Shown here piece by piece: positions 48,480 through 59,865 of a stretch of DNA of 64,000 nt (position 1 is its first letter; every line of letters starts with the position of its first letter). Position numbers and translations under genes: made by a program. The notes under the pieces are model-generated. The model saw nothing but the letters and a program-made list of their open reading frames with translations, was not told the origin of the DNA and did no database searches. The DNA is taken from positions 206,324-270,323 of the forward strand of contig RDEW01000047.1 in NCBI GenBank assembly GCA_011109175.1, in the 5' to 3' direction. This stretch comes from Dicyema japonicum. Taxonomy: Eukaryota; Dicyemida; Rhombozoa; Dicyemidae.

Positions 48480-50330
48480 AACGCGGGTCTTTATCTATAA
48501 AACCCTGAGGATAAAGCAAACCACTTCGCCAAACACTTCGAGACACAGTTTAATCCGTTGGGAGTGAATATACCTAAATTTATTGGAAATTTAAGACTTA
48601 CTAACAAAATTGCAGTAAAGGAAGTAACAAATGCATTCTATAAAAGCAATCGTTCAGCTGATGATGGCATCTCGGGCGAGTTACTAAAACATGCTCCGGT
48701 TATTGTTGGGAATATAATCATGGATATATTAAACAAGTCTATGGAACTTCACTGTTCACTTCCATTAGGGCATGGAGTTTAATTCCCATACTCAAACCTG
48801 GGAAAAGAAAAAGATCACTGGATGGATTAAAGCCTATTATTCTACTTTCAACTATCAGGAAGACATGATCGATCATAGTGCTTAACCGTATACCAGAGCC
48901 CCATACTCAAACCTGGGAAAAGAAAAAGATCACTGGATGGATTAAAGCCTATTATTCTACTTTCAACTATCAGGAAGACATGATCGATCATAGTGCTTAA
49001 CCGTATACCAGAGCCGGTGGACAAATACCTTTCCCAAAGTCAAAGTGGGTTTAGAAGTGGAAAGTCTACCTCAGATATCGTGTGGAGTCATCGGTGACTT
49101 AAATCAATATGTCAGAAATATATGAAAGTCATCTACATCCTAGGAATTGAACTAACGAAGGCTTTTGGCAGCATAAACAGCGAAAACCTCATGAATATCC
49201 TAAAGGAACTTTTTGACGAGGACTTCCTGAGACTAATAAGTCTATTACTTTCCTGAACTGACCTATCCGTGAGAATAGGAACTAAGTATTCAAAAAGTTT
49301 CAGTACTAATGTGGGTACTCCACAAGTAAATTCATCATCGCCAATTCCCTTGATGAATATCCTAAAGGAACTTTTTGACGAGGATTTCCTGAGACTAATA
49401 AGTCTATTACTTTCTTGAACTGACCTGTCCGTGAGAATAGGAACTAAGTATTCAAAAAGTTTCAGTACTAACGTGGGCACTCCACAAGTAAATTCATCAT
49501 CGCCAATTCCCTTGATCATATACTTCAAAGCTCCCCTCAGGGAGCAGAGGAAAGATATGGGTCCCAAATACGAAGACATAATCGAATTACTATATGCAAA
49601 TGATGTGGACTTTGTGTTCCTGACCAGTGAACACTNGGGCACTCCACAAGGAAATTCATCATCGCCAATTCCCTTGATATACCTCAAAGCTTCCCTCACG
49701 GAGCCGAGGAAAGATATGGGTCCCAAATACGAAGACATAATCGAATTACTATATGCAAATGATGTGGACTTTGTGTTCCTGACCAGTGAACACTTGACTA
49801 AATTTTACTCTAAGGCAAACTTATTTTGAAAAAATAAGATCTGTGTATAAACATTACAAAAATTGATTATCACGAATACAACGAGCAAAATCAAGAAATG
49901 GTGAATTCTGGAGACATCCAAACAACTCGGCTCACTACTAGGTGATGCTGAGGATATTTTGCCAAGGAACATGCCGGCTACCATAATTTCAAAAATGTAC
50001 AAATCTGGATAAAAAAAGCATGTATCACTGAAACTTCGTGTCAGACTATTCGACACGTTTGTTAAGCCAGTATTGCGATACAATTCCGGAACATGGGAAA
50101 TTTCTAAAAAACGATTTACTTTTCACAGAAGCCAACTACGCATATTGACTGGAATCTTCTGGCCGATAAAAATCTCAAACGAAAAATAATATGTTATTTT
50201 ATCGAGAACTATTTGGACATATTCTCAGACTGGACCCGACTACGTCATGTAACATGAATATAAATTACCACGGCATCGTGGACCATTTTCAAGGAAATCT
50301 CCCTTGAGACGTCATTACTATCGCAACAAC
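48480..50330 (+). mobile_element. RTE-like retrotransposon, copy 3, with stacked tandem duplications
   Basis: RT fingers: VTNAFYKSNRSADDGISGEL, ILKPGKRKRSLDGLKPIILL, YLSQSQSGFRSGKSTSDIVW, ILGIELTKAFGSINSENLM. Then LMNILKELFDEDFLRLISLL, VRIGTKYSKSFSTNVGTPQV and ELLYANDVDFVF. The catalytic YADD reads YAND, and PQGD reads PQVN or PQGN. After about 49850 come KQLGSLLGDAEDILPRNM and LFDTFVKPVLRYNSGTWE. Three duplications occur: about 115 bp (48785/48900), 162 bp in frame (49191/49353), and 161 bp across the n at 49636. Many stops; inactive. Confidence 0.87.
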
Positions 50331-50810
50331 GAGGACCTTGTAACCAAGCATCTGCCCAATCTCATTTGCAAGCAAGTCATACGTACTGTTTTTCTCCAAC
50401 CTCTATAGTCTGCAAACGGTCTTGGGACGTAATGCCAGCTTCTATATAAGACTTGGTCAGAATCCTTATCATATACCAAAATTTCAGGTTTATGAGGCTT
50501 GACTAGCACCGAGGTACGGATAACACTGTCTACCTTAATTTGGACCCAGGTGTTATCTACTACAGATTGCACCTTATGAGTCCGCAACTTTCTGGTGTAG
50601 CGAATACCATACTTATTGCATAGTAGAAGATGAAGACTCCTTATTACCTCGTTATGCCTCCACACATAGTCGTGGCAGACCATGGGTCCACACCGAGTAG
50701 CTAAATGATCAACCGACATGCTCCTTGACTTACAATGGGGACATGTATTTGTTGATCGACACTAAAAAATACAGCGCCTCTGATCGAGGTGAGTTGTCAC
50801 CGTATTTTAG
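50318..50810 (-). mobile_element. R2/CRE-like element: CCHC zinc motif and start of restriction-like endonuclease
   Basis: Minus strand: CPHCKSRSMSVDHLATRCG forms a CCHC-type zinc motif, then RRHNEVIRSLHLLLCNKYGI, KLRTHKVQSVVDNTWVQIKV and KPEILVYDKDSDQVLYRS. The (P)D/E-I..YDK segment corresponds to the PD...DK of the endonuclease active site, with PE in place of PD. A stop lies in frame just upstream of the zinc motif (near 50760), and the region beyond YRS no longer matches. Together with 13640-13976 and 40090-42597 this covers the family's C-terminal third. Confidence 0.78.
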
Positions 50811-50892
50811 CCATATTGTCGACGAGTTAAGGTCGACATGTGGGTTGTCCAATGCTCTAAAGAAGACCTTATGAAGTTAAGTTTATTCTTTT

Positions 50893-51125
50893 CCATTATT
50901 TATTTTATTTATTTATTAACCCCGGATACACCGAGAAAGAAGTTAAAGTAAATAACTAGTTAAGTGTATCCAGTTTCCACTTCTACAGAAACAGAGTCCA
51001 TCCGGAACCACCATAAAAGGTAAAAGACGTCCATAGTTGCAGTTGCGGAAACCCCTACAGTGGAGTGGGAGAGAGCAAATGATCCTTTTTCGTTCCAGCC
51101 TGGCACTGGGCGCCACTCTAATAGG
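50893..51125 (-). mobile_element. Solo Jockey/CR1-like 3' tail
   Basis: TTATTTATTAACCCCGGATACACC, CTAGTTAAGTGTATCCAG and CCATCCGGAACCACCATAAA in order, as in 2705-2900 and reverse-complementary to plus-strand tails. The remaining 51126-51598 stretch contains a frame on each strand (51197-51550 plus, 51169-51492 minus) without recognisable domains. Confidence 0.65.
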
Positions 51126-51598
51126 AAGAGAGAGGAGGAACAGACGAACAAACAGAAACTTCAATCAATTAGCCACGAAGCACCACATGACGCCACGTGG
51201 CTATTTCAATCTTTTCCATCAAATTATTATGTTGTAATTCGATCAACGCCTTCACATTTACTAATCCACCATCATCAACACCATACATAGCTGACAAAAA
51301 AGGTCTGATAGTGCCTAGGTGTGTTTTCTGGGTCGTTATTATGGCGTGCTTCCTAGCAGACACACTTGACCCAGCTATCAGGGTGTCGTGCATTCGCATA
51401 AGGATGCGCTCACTTAGTTGGACTACTCCACACAGTCCACGGCCGAATTTATCAAAAAGTAAATATAGTCTCTCTTTACTGACTGTCAGCACATGGACAT
51501 GGTTCTCTCTGAGTACTCCACAAATAAATTGTTTTATTAATTTTTTTTAAAATTAAATAAACGATTGTTTTCAGATTTTCTATATCCTTGTTGTAAAT

Positions 51599-52635
51599 AT
51601 GAACGTGAAAAGACATTTGTTTGTAGGTTGTAATAAAATAATAAAGATCAAGGTGGACTGCCAGAGAGTGCCGATGATAAATTACTCGAAGCAATTTTTA
51701 CTCCTTTCGGTGAAGTATTAGAAGTTCAAATCCCAATGGACTACAAAACTGAAAAGAACCGAGGATTTGCCTTCGTAGAATTTGAGACTCCCGAAGAAGC
51801 AGCCTCAGCTGTCGACAACCTAGTAGATCCTTTACTCACATTAGAACGACTCCGAACTGTATGGGAGGACCCTCAAAGTTCACTACAACAATCCATCAAA
51901 AAGAGGAGAGGCCACTTCTAAGCCCGGTACTCATTTTAGTCATCCTAGTTTGGAACACTGAGGGATGGTTTGACAGATACACTGAAGCTCCCCCTCCTGA
52001 AGAAGGAGAGGAAGAACTGCCCGTTGTTCAGTCAAAGGAGACTGAGCTGACTGAACAGACGAAAGAAGAGACGGTTCCTGTTTCTGGTCCAAGTGGATTT
52101 CCCCTGGTGTACTTGGAGGTGACCATTGGGGGAGTAAAATCTGGGAGGATTTGCATTCAGCTGAGGACTGACGTGGTCCCTATTACTTGTGGTAAACTGT
52201 AGAAGTGATTTGTAGAGAATTTCCGTTGCCTGTGCACTCACGAGAAGGGGTTTGGGTTTCGTGGAATGGCCTTTTATCGAGTGATCCCAGACTTTATGTG
52301 CCAGGCAGGGGATATCGTCAACAACAACGGGAGTTTTGGGAAATCCATTTATGGGAGGAAGTTCAACGACGAGAATTTTGAGTTGAAGCACATGGGGCCG
52401 GGAACTGTGGCGATGGCAAATTCAGGGATAAATACGAACTCTTCCAACTTTTATATAACCTTTACGAAGACTTCGTGGTTGGATGGTAAGAATGTTGTAT
52501 TTGGGACAGTCATGGAGGGTATGACTGTGTTGTATAAAATTGCGGTAATTGGAGGTTTTACTGTAGGCTATGGGGACTAAGAGTGGGAGACCACGAAAAA
52601 AGATTACTGTGTTTGACTGTGGACAGATTAATTAA
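51599..52635 (+). CDS. PPIE: Cyclophilin E (RRM + peptidyl-prolyl isomerase)
   Basis: Five introns (26, 22, 22, 24, 22 nt) are removed, leaving 307 codons (306 residues; human 301). The RRM runs from [20 protein letters not shown] to [17 protein letters not shown], with RNP1 RGFAFVEF and RNP2 LFVGGL. An acidic linker ([20 protein letters not shown]) precedes the cyclophilin domain: [52 protein letters not shown] with catalytic Arg, Phe and Gln, [16 protein letters not shown], and [11 protein letters not shown] with the binding Trp. The position that is His126 in cyclophilin A is Asn here. It ends [16 protein letters not shown] is a spliceosome-associated isomerase, interesting in a genome with minimal introns. 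The last intron and exon are duplicated downstream to about 52804. Confidence 0.95.
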
Positions 52636-52804
52636 TTTTTGTTAATTTTAATTTTCATTACCTGTTTGGTTAATTTGGAGGTTTTACTGTAGGCTATGGG
52701 GACTAAGAGTGGGAGACCACGAAAAAAGATTACTGTGTTTGACTGTGGACAGATTAATTAATTTTTGTTAATTTTAATTTTCATTACCTGTTTGGTTAAT
52801 TCTG
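52551..52804 (+). repeat. Exact duplication of the PPIE 3' end (126-bp offset)
   Basis: GGAGGTTTTACTGTAGGCTA to TTACCTGTTTGGTTAATT is present at 52551 and again at 52677 without differences. The second copy contains the final exon and stop codon but is not needed for the gene. Confidence 0.9.
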
Positions 52805-53169
52805 TAAAATTTTTCCCCATTTTATATATTTTTTCTTGTCACCTTGAGTTGGAAAGGATACGTCTTAACCATTATTGAGAGACTTAATGCACGTGTATTA
52901 GAAATACATTAATTATAGGTCTGTGTTTGTTTACCTCACCACGTAAATATACATAAAATTATTCCAAAGACCAAGAGTTAAATCATGCGGTCATGTGCCG
53001 CTCAGTGCATGTTCTGCATGTAAAAGACACGTTTGACGTTCCCAACCCCTTTACGACCTTCATAAGGGTAGCCTATCAATTTCCCCGTTTTCTCTTTGCT
53101 ACTTCTGGGTGATGATATAGAACCTAATCAAGGAATCTGAAATACGACTCTAAACTGATTATTCCACAA

Positions 53170-54110
53170 TTAAATGGAATCTGCAATAAAGTCAACTATG
53201 TTCCCTCTTACCCCATTTTAAAGTCGACATTGCTCACATTCAAGAATCAATGTTCTCTAGAACTTTCCTCACCCTTTGTTTTCCAAACTATTATGTACGC
53301 CTTGTCAAAAGTGTTAAAGAAGCTTGTAGTAATGTTAATCTCACATGTTCTACAATTCCCTGATTTTCAACATGGCTTCAGATCAGGTCGTTCTACAACG
53401 ACGCATTTGGGCTCTGTCTCCTAGTTCATCACAGAAGGCTTCAACTTGAAGACGCACTTACGTACGGCTCTGGTGTCTATCGATATACAAAATGCCTTCG
53501 ACTGTTTCGAGACACTCCTAACGAAAAAATAATTCGAGTTTATATCCGAACATCATGCTATGGTTCGAATATTTCTTAACTGGCCAACGTGGAAGAGTCC
53601 AAATTAGTAAAACTACTTCAAAATCAAGACTACTCCAATATGGAATCCAACAAGGCTCCCGTTTACCCCCTATCTTGTTTAACTTAATTCTATACGACAT
53701 ACCTACTACTAAAGATTATGACACAGTGTTTTTATCTTTCGCGGACGACCTGATTATCGGAGCAAGGGATAAATCTCCTTCCAGGGTAGTGGCGGTGGTT
53801 CAGTCACACCATAACCTGTATCTGCATCCAAATCTCAGTTCATCCTATTCATTAAGGACAGGAAATTTAAAGGTGGACTGAGGTATTCTCTGGAAACATT
53901 CCTATTCCTTCCACGCGAATTCAGAAGATCCTTGGAGTAACATTCGACTCCTTCAGTCATATGGAAATAGGGGCTTCGAAGTTGGAACGTTCTAAAGGCT
54001 CTCATAAAGAAGAGCAACGTCCCACCTGCAGCTTGTATAAGTAAACTCTATATTCAAGTTATTGTGCAGACAATTGAATATTCCTGTTCTTCTTAGCTCT
54101 TTCCTCTTTG
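53170..54110 (+). mobile_element. Jockey/CR1-like RT relic
   Basis: FPDFQHGFRSGRSTTTHLGS, then broken frames with STIDIQNAFDCFETLL-like sequence, FEYFLTGQRGRVQISKTTSK, GIQQGSRLPPILFNLILYDI and FADDLIIGARDK. PQG has become IQQG and YADD reads FADD. The end near 54110 is close to a GGATCC-containing block shared with other Jockey-like ends. Confidence 0.8.
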
Positions 54111-55852
54111 AGGTTCTGTCCTTTAGAAGGCCAGGCATTGGACGCCTCTTGAATAATGTGGATCCGATGAGAAAATCCTCAATAAAGTAGTCACATGGAA
54201 TCAGGCCCCAACAAAAATGTATCGATCAATATTAGGGAACCAAAAAAAGTGGTAAAAACAAATCTTGCGTTATCTTCAAGTATCCAAAATGTTGAACGGT
54301 AAAGCCTATGTGAATACCCAAAGAAACTCAACGAGGATGTTTTTCTTTAGAACGGATCGGTTATTCACTGCGTTAGCAATCAAAACACCAAATAAATTTA
54401 TGGTTTTTTGAGAAACATTGAAAAACCCAGCAATGGTTTCTCGTGAATTCCTCCGAGAGGAGAATTGTGCTGGATATATCACCGTGGTAATATGACGCAG
54501 TTATTTGATTGAGTTTAGTTTATCAACCTTGGAGGATACAATTCATTTAGGGTGTACTTCCATATTCATCACTTAAAAGCATTCCCGGATTTCCCAAAAG
54601 CATTTTAGTTCTTGGGGGTTCCGATTATGTAGTATTTTTTACTATCCCTTCTGTTAGATTTTTCATACAATTTTTTTCTTGCACACTTCTGTAGTTCATT
54701 GAGGTCTTCCACTATTTTTATTGGTGAAGGCAATTACTCTTCCTAACTGCTCCTCTATGAAACCATGAACAAGTACCTTAAAAACTGTCTTAGATACGAG
54801 ATAACTACATGTCTCTTCTAGAGAGCCATTTAGGATTCTCCTACAGGTCGGATAAGACCTCCCGATGTCGGTCTGAAGTCACTTAGTTGAACACTTTTGT
54901 TCCTTTTAACCCAGTGATCCGAAGCAACATAATAACTATATTTGTGTCATGCAGAATGTTGGAGCCAGTGTTGTAAAAGAATAAATCAAAGGCGCAGCAG
55001 AAGTTAGTCAAGAATGTCAATTCTTTGCGCCCTTCTATGTGCTTCAATCAAACGTTCCCATCCCATGCGCACTAATACTCTGGCATTACAGTCACCTTGC
55101 AATGAAAAAAAGTGTAGAGGAATACAAACAACCAACGGTCCGGGAGACAACCACGTAGAATACATCCAGCTCTTCCGGATCCTCCAAAACACGATCACTA
55201 TACGTTGACGCTGGACATTAATCTCCGAGATCTTTTGATCTCCATTGAAGTTGAAAAACTTGATCTATTAATTAGAAATTCATTAACATGATCAATTGGC
55301 TAAATAATAATAAATTGGGAAGAAATAATTCAAAGTGAGGATATTGCCTATCCGTATATCCTGGATAACTTAGTGTTCTCATTCTTTACAAAGTACTTGG
55401 AAATCCTGAAAATACAATGTATTCGTTTATATTCAGGTTACCTGAGAACTGAGTACTGAACGGATTCAATAAAGTCCTCGAAACCTCAGAGTTATTAAAC
55501 TTTATCGAAGAGGAAGGGTTTCTTAATTGGCTTGAGGATAAATTGAGCCAAAAGGGAAAACAATTATTAACACTCCCAGTTATGTTTTGTTAATATACCT
55601 GAATAAATTGGATTTTTGTCGATTATTGGTTACTACTTTGTAGAGGACCTGTTAGTTACTTCCACGGACGCCGTCCTGGTAGCAGATGTCAGAAAGATTG
55701 ACAAACTTTTCAGACGGAGATAACTTAGATAAGCTATGTGAAATGCTCGAACTAAGAAAATATGTATAATGGCGGCCACCGAACGGGTTCAAAATAATAA
55801 GACTCTCCAACTCACTAAGACAAGAAAATACAAAAATTTGTATAACAAGAAA
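54111..55852. other. Long stretch without a recognised gene
   Basis: 54111-54990 shows degenerate, mixed-frame sequence. At 55004-55198 a minus frame (ARVLVRMGWERLIEAHRRAQ) with an overlapping plus frame is unassigned. 55440-55740 has fragments such as FLNWLEDKLSQKGKQLLTLP and VTSTDAVLVADVRKIDKLFR that may be exons of an unknown gene or a decayed element; I could not join them with confidence. Confidence 0.35.
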
Positions 55853-56651
55853 TTATATTAATTTAAAAATCAAGTCATTTAGAAAAATTCCTTGATCCCC
55901 AAATCTTGTGATAAGCTGCTTACGATTCCTTAGAGCAACTCCAGTTTGCGAACCAAGTTTGAAGGTAGAAAGAAAACATGTAACCTCCCTGAAATAAGGT
56001 CCAACATTATATATATGGTGAACAAGGTCCTCCATACACACAATATCATATTTTCCTTAAATTATCACAAATATCACCCAAATTATCGCTAATAACAGCA
56101 TTTTTCGTTATTGGTTGGTTGTCCTCCACCGAACTTCCTCTCTTATAAATAAGGTTCCTCACTGTGCCGAGAGAAGGAGATCCCCAGATAATATACGAGT
56201 TTACAATTTTCAGTAAAACTTCGACAGATCGGTTTTTCTTAATAAATATTCCTTCTAGGACGTCATTCAGTCGAAAAAGTTCTAGAATCTTGTTCACTCT
56301 GGACGGGCATTGAGTTTTACTAGACTAATGACGAATATTACTTTTTTAGACGAAGAACGAACACGACGGATTCAGTATCTGTCAGTTCTTCGTTTGCTCC
56401 TTTTTTTGCATCTCGGAAGAACTTTCTTTTCCCATTTTCCATGCAGTGATAATTTATATAGAAATTCCTAGCACGTTTTGTTGTGTCCCTCTTCTTTTCT
56501 CTTAATTTCTTCTGTTTTTCTAGACGAATAAGTTTATTTTGTTTTCTAGTCTCCTCTGTGTCTCTTCTCCTCTTTAGAACAATTTCTGGAACTGGCCTCG
56601 GTCTATTATTCCTAAAAGTAATTTTAAGTCACACAACTCAATATCAGTCAT
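55853..56651 (-). CDS. RPL7: 60S ribosomal protein L7 (uL30)
   Basis: Three introns (26, 22, 22 nt) are removed, leaving 243 codons (242 residues; human 248). The first exon encodes only MTDIE before the 26-nt intron. A basic N-terminal helix follows (NNRPRPVPEIVLKRRRRDTE type, LIRLEKQKKLREKKR). The uL30 core is ESVVFVLRLKNKTQCPSRVN, KILELFRLNDVLEGIFI, SYIIWGSPSLGTVRNLIYKR, and KYDIVCMEDLVHHIYNVG, then FLSTFKLGSQTGVALRNRKQ, ending LNDLIFKLI. The order and spacing match L7 throughout. The last intron (22 nt) is essential: without it the VCMEDL frame is lost. This is a component of the large ribosomal subunit. Confidence 0.95.
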
Positions 56652-56757
56652 CTAACGTGCTATATATATATTTAAATTTTTTATTAAAAATAGTAATTAT
56701 ATTTTTTTTATTTTTTATTTAATTAAATCTTTAATTAGAAATTAAAATTAACAGTTA

Positions 56758-57055
56758 AGGGAGACTCTTGGGACACGTCCTGAGGTTGGACCCGATATCC
56801 AACCCGAATATCGCAATGGAAGACTACTACTTTTCCTCCAATGTAAAACGCTTTTGTGGAAGATCGAGAACAACTTTCCCGATCGTTTTTTAAAGCGATC
56901 TGAAAGCCGTGACGAAAAAAATGACATCTGGTGATGATCTGAAACTGAGGGATCTGGTTAAGAGCAGAAGATCATGGAGCAAGCTAACTCTTTCTTTTAT
57001 ATTTTTTTCCTGCACATACGGGGCTATAAATATTAAAGCTCTCGATAACTACCCT
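56758..57055 (+). mobile_element. RTE-like 3' end
   Basis: RLLGHVLRLDPISNPNIAME then FCGRSRTTFPIVF and DDLKLRDLVKSRRSWSKLTL correspond to the last blocks of copy 1. The 3' tail is ACATACGGGGCTATAAATAT plus AAAGCTCTCG. RPL7 starts about 107 bp to the left on the other strand. Confidence 0.8.
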
Positions 57056-57089
57056 AAGAACAAAAAATTGTCCGTATAACTAATTTCTC

Positions 57090-57335
57090 TACTCACCGTT
57101 CCCTCCATTACTCGACAACGCAAGAATCCGAAACAATGGTTCTGGCTTCATCACTCTTTGTGGCTATAAATCCGATCGCTTCAGCGATAAAAGTCGCCAG
57201 TAAACTTAAATTGGGGGAAAACCAACACATCCCTAAATTCTCATAAAAAAGGAACGCCGTGGTTTTAGAAAAGGTGTGGATACTATGGAGGAGCAAAGCA
57301 AAAAAGTGCTCGAAATAATAATAAACTTAAATAGC
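57090..57335 (+). mobile_element. Jockey/CR1-like 3' fragment, possibly inserted into RTE debris
   Basis: AGGAATC-like NNGSGFITLCGYKSDRFS matches NNGSGFIGLCGQETSRFF at 22915-22970 of the Jockey-like copy, followed by GVDTMEEQSKKVL and an AATAATAATAA end. RTE-like pieces flank it on both sides. Confidence 0.6.
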
Positions 57336-57525
57336 ATTTAACATTGCCAGTTGTGTTTCAAAAGGAACAAAAAACATAAAAACAACTCGAATCTGCCGAC
57401 GACATGGACTCATTGAGAGTCTTAGCAAATAACAGAGGAGCGTGAAATATTAAAATTTATTTTCCTCATATATATGTGGATCTATGAATATTATGGTGTT
57501 CATGAAAGTGTTGATGATAATAGAA
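57336..57525 (+). mobile_element. RTE-like 3' end, second piece
   Basis: ESADDMDSLRVLANNRGA corresponds to NADDLDSMRALARNRGA in copy 1. The tail TGTGGATCTATGAATATTATG plus GTGTTCATGAAAGTG is a drifted version of the shared 3' tail, followed by GATGATAATA. Confidence 0.65.
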
Positions 57526-57569
57526 TCTAAAATACGAAGATTCTTGGGTGGCTTTGCAATATTTATATT

Positions 57570-58760
57570 CTATCCTTGTCTTCCCTCGGACATTCTGGAT
57601 CCAACCTCGATTTTGGTATCCTTAACGATCCTTCTCAATTATCTGACAGTCGTTGCGACTACATCCTGTCTTCCCTTGACGTTTTGATCAATATTAACTA
57701 CCCAGAAACCTATCTGAATTAAAGACAGTCTCACATCTCAGAATTTATCCTTATGCAGTTCATCATTTGCAGATTATCTTTCATGAATGTCAGATATGGT
57801 TTCTCAAGGCATCAAATTCATATTGTGTTGAGACCAAGGGTCATGTGGTCCACAACAAACGACATATACTATTTTCTTCACTCCCTACGACGTGGAAACG
57901 ACTATTAAATTTCTATGACCCATCCGAGCCTGTGCTCCGACGGTGTCTGTGCTATTCATGGCCAAAATGGAAGAGTCCGGATTGGAAAAATTACCTCAAA
58001 ATCAAGCCTACTCGCTATTAGGGTCCCACAAGGCTCTCATCTGTCTCCTATCTTATTTAACTTATTTCTACACGATTTACCTACTATCAATGATCAGGAC
58101 ACTGTCTTTATCTTACGCGGACGACCTGATTATCTCTGCAAGTGATAAATTTCTCTCCAGGACTGTGGCAGTGGTTCAGCCACACCTCAACCAGGTTTGT
58201 GACTGGCTATCCATGAATTTGCTGTCTGTGTCTAGATCCAAGTCTCAGTTCACCCTATTTACTATGGACAGAAGATTTAAAGGTGGACTTGAGATATTCC
58301 TCGGAAACATTCCCATCCCTTACACGCGAATCAAGAAGATCCTTGGAGTGACTTTCGACTCTCTTATGACGTTCTCCAGTCACATGGAGGAAGTGTTAAG
58401 CAAGGGTCTTCGAAAATGGAACGTCTTAAAAGCTATCATAAAGAAGATTCCCTTCCCTCCTACTATTTGTATCAGCAAAGTATATCTGCAAGTCATTGTG
58501 CCGACAGTTGAATATGCCTGTTCTTCCTAGAGATTCGCTATTCCTTCTACGATGGTCGAGCGTATGAACTCTCTCAGACGGAAGATCATGAGGCATATGC
58601 ATTCAGACTTCACATCCATCCCCAGTCTCCTTTCGGAAAAGGCGACGGTGAGAAATGGCCAGGGCTTCCTACGTATGTGTAAGGAGCTAGGAAATCCATT
58701 CAGAGAAAGGGTGGTTCATGCAGAGGAATTCAGATAAGCATTAAAAAGTGCATTCCGATA
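57570..58760 (+). mobile_element. Jockey/CR1-like RT copy
   Basis: From about 57570 broken frames give DILDPTSILVSLTILLN, then HGVQHGFSRHQIHIVLRPR-like remnants (57790), NGRVRIGKITSKSSLLAI, VPQGSHLSPILFNLFLHDLP and YADDLIISASDKF. The best stretch is 57943-58530: LSMNLLSVSRSKSQFTLFTM, FLGNIPIPYTRIKKILGVTF and VPTVEYACSS. It continues in another frame as MVERMNSLRRKIMRHMHSDF. A partial minus-strand sister is at 61760-62400. Confidence 0.85.
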
Positions 58761-58879
58761 GAATTCCTTTGCAAAAATAAAAGAAGATACTTCAGGAAAG
58801 CAGGAACGCTGTTGGTTCACTGGCAGAGCTTCGAAGAGAATACGAAAGATGAAAAAAATGTCTCTGTGTGAAATGAATA

Positions 58880-59220
58880 GTTGAATCCTTTAGAACGCTG
58901 GCCAGCCATTTAGTAAGGTGGATCCAATGACGCCCTCAGAAATAAGGAAATTTTCAACTAATTATCCACATAATAAAATGTCACGGTAACAATAAACTGA
59001 CTAATCATGTGATGCCAGTACACTCTAGCAGAGACCTTTACTTGGCCGATACTACTCCCTCAACTCCACATAAGCACGTATCGGCTGAATAATTGGATCT
59101 TCGTAGTCACAACGGTACGTTCTTTGGATCTTACGGAGGGCGATGAAAAGAAGCGGGATTACCTAATTAGTCTGAATACTATTACTTATTTATAGGTATT
59201 TCCTATGGTCCATGTTTTAT
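58880..59220 (+). mobile_element. Jockey/CR1-like 3' fragment
   Basis: TTTAGTAAGGTGGATCCAAT near 58910, then GCGGGATTACCTAATTAGTC, CTATGGTCCATG and a short A/T-rich end. It matches the family tail in a diverged form and directly follows the RT copy, with a 120-bp gap of similar sequence. Confidence 0.55.
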
Positions 59221-59364
59221 ATTTTACATTTCAAAAATGTAAAAGAATCAGTTTTTCTTCTGTTTTTGTTGCCTGAACTATCAAATATAAGTTCACCTAA
59301 AATCACGGAGTCAAGATCATGACAAAGCATGTGCAACATGAAAACTTAACAATCTAATTAACGT

Positions 59365-59530
59365 CCCCCATCTTTTTCGATCCGTTGCCATTTTCCGTAG
59401 TGTATCCTGAGATCTTCATCTAGAATAACCGGCAGTGTTGTCCTCGGCCGGCCGCGGAAACGAGAAGCTTCTAAGACAAAATACTCCTCCATTGCTATGT
59501 TGGAGGGGTCCCCATATCGTGGCGGAGTAT
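59365..59530 (-). mobile_element. RTE-like C-terminal fragment
   Basis: Minus strand: LFGHILRHDMGTPPTIAMEE, YFVLEASRFRGRPRTTLPVI, LDEDLRIHYGKWQRIEK. It is the cleanest copy of the WRLFGH...RGRPRTTLP module in the window. It ends where the first UBE2A upstream repeat begins (59534). Confidence 0.8.
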
Positions 59531-59533
59531 GTG

Positions 59534-59865
59534 TCCAAAGTAGTTAATAAAGTTTTTATTATTGAAATCCCTCCAATAAGAATTATATAGTTAATTAATT
59601 CTTGTTATAACATTAGTTTTAATTATTAAATATTTAATAATTACATAGTTTGTAGTTGTGATGAACCCTTCAATGCGTAGATTAATAAGAGACTTAACAT
59701 CCAAAGTAGTTAATAAAGTTTTTATTATTGAAATCCCTCCAATAAGAATTATATAGTTAATTAATTCTTGTTATAACATTAGTTTTAATTATTAAATATT
59801 TAATAATTACATAGTTTGTAGTTGTGATGAACCCTTCAATGCGTAGATTAATAAGAGACTTAACA
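59534..59865 (+). repeat. Exact 166-bp duplication of the UBE2A upstream region and first exon
   Basis: 59534-59699 and 59700-59865 appear identical. Each holds about 120 bp of AT-rich upstream sequence plus [13 protein letters not shown], the first coding exon. Only the second copy is followed by a splice donor. Confidence 0.92.

Noticed and set aside
49133-49738. Minus-strand 201-codon frame with internal repeats
   Set aside because: It is antisense to RTE-like RT, and its repeats are the tandem duplications of that element.
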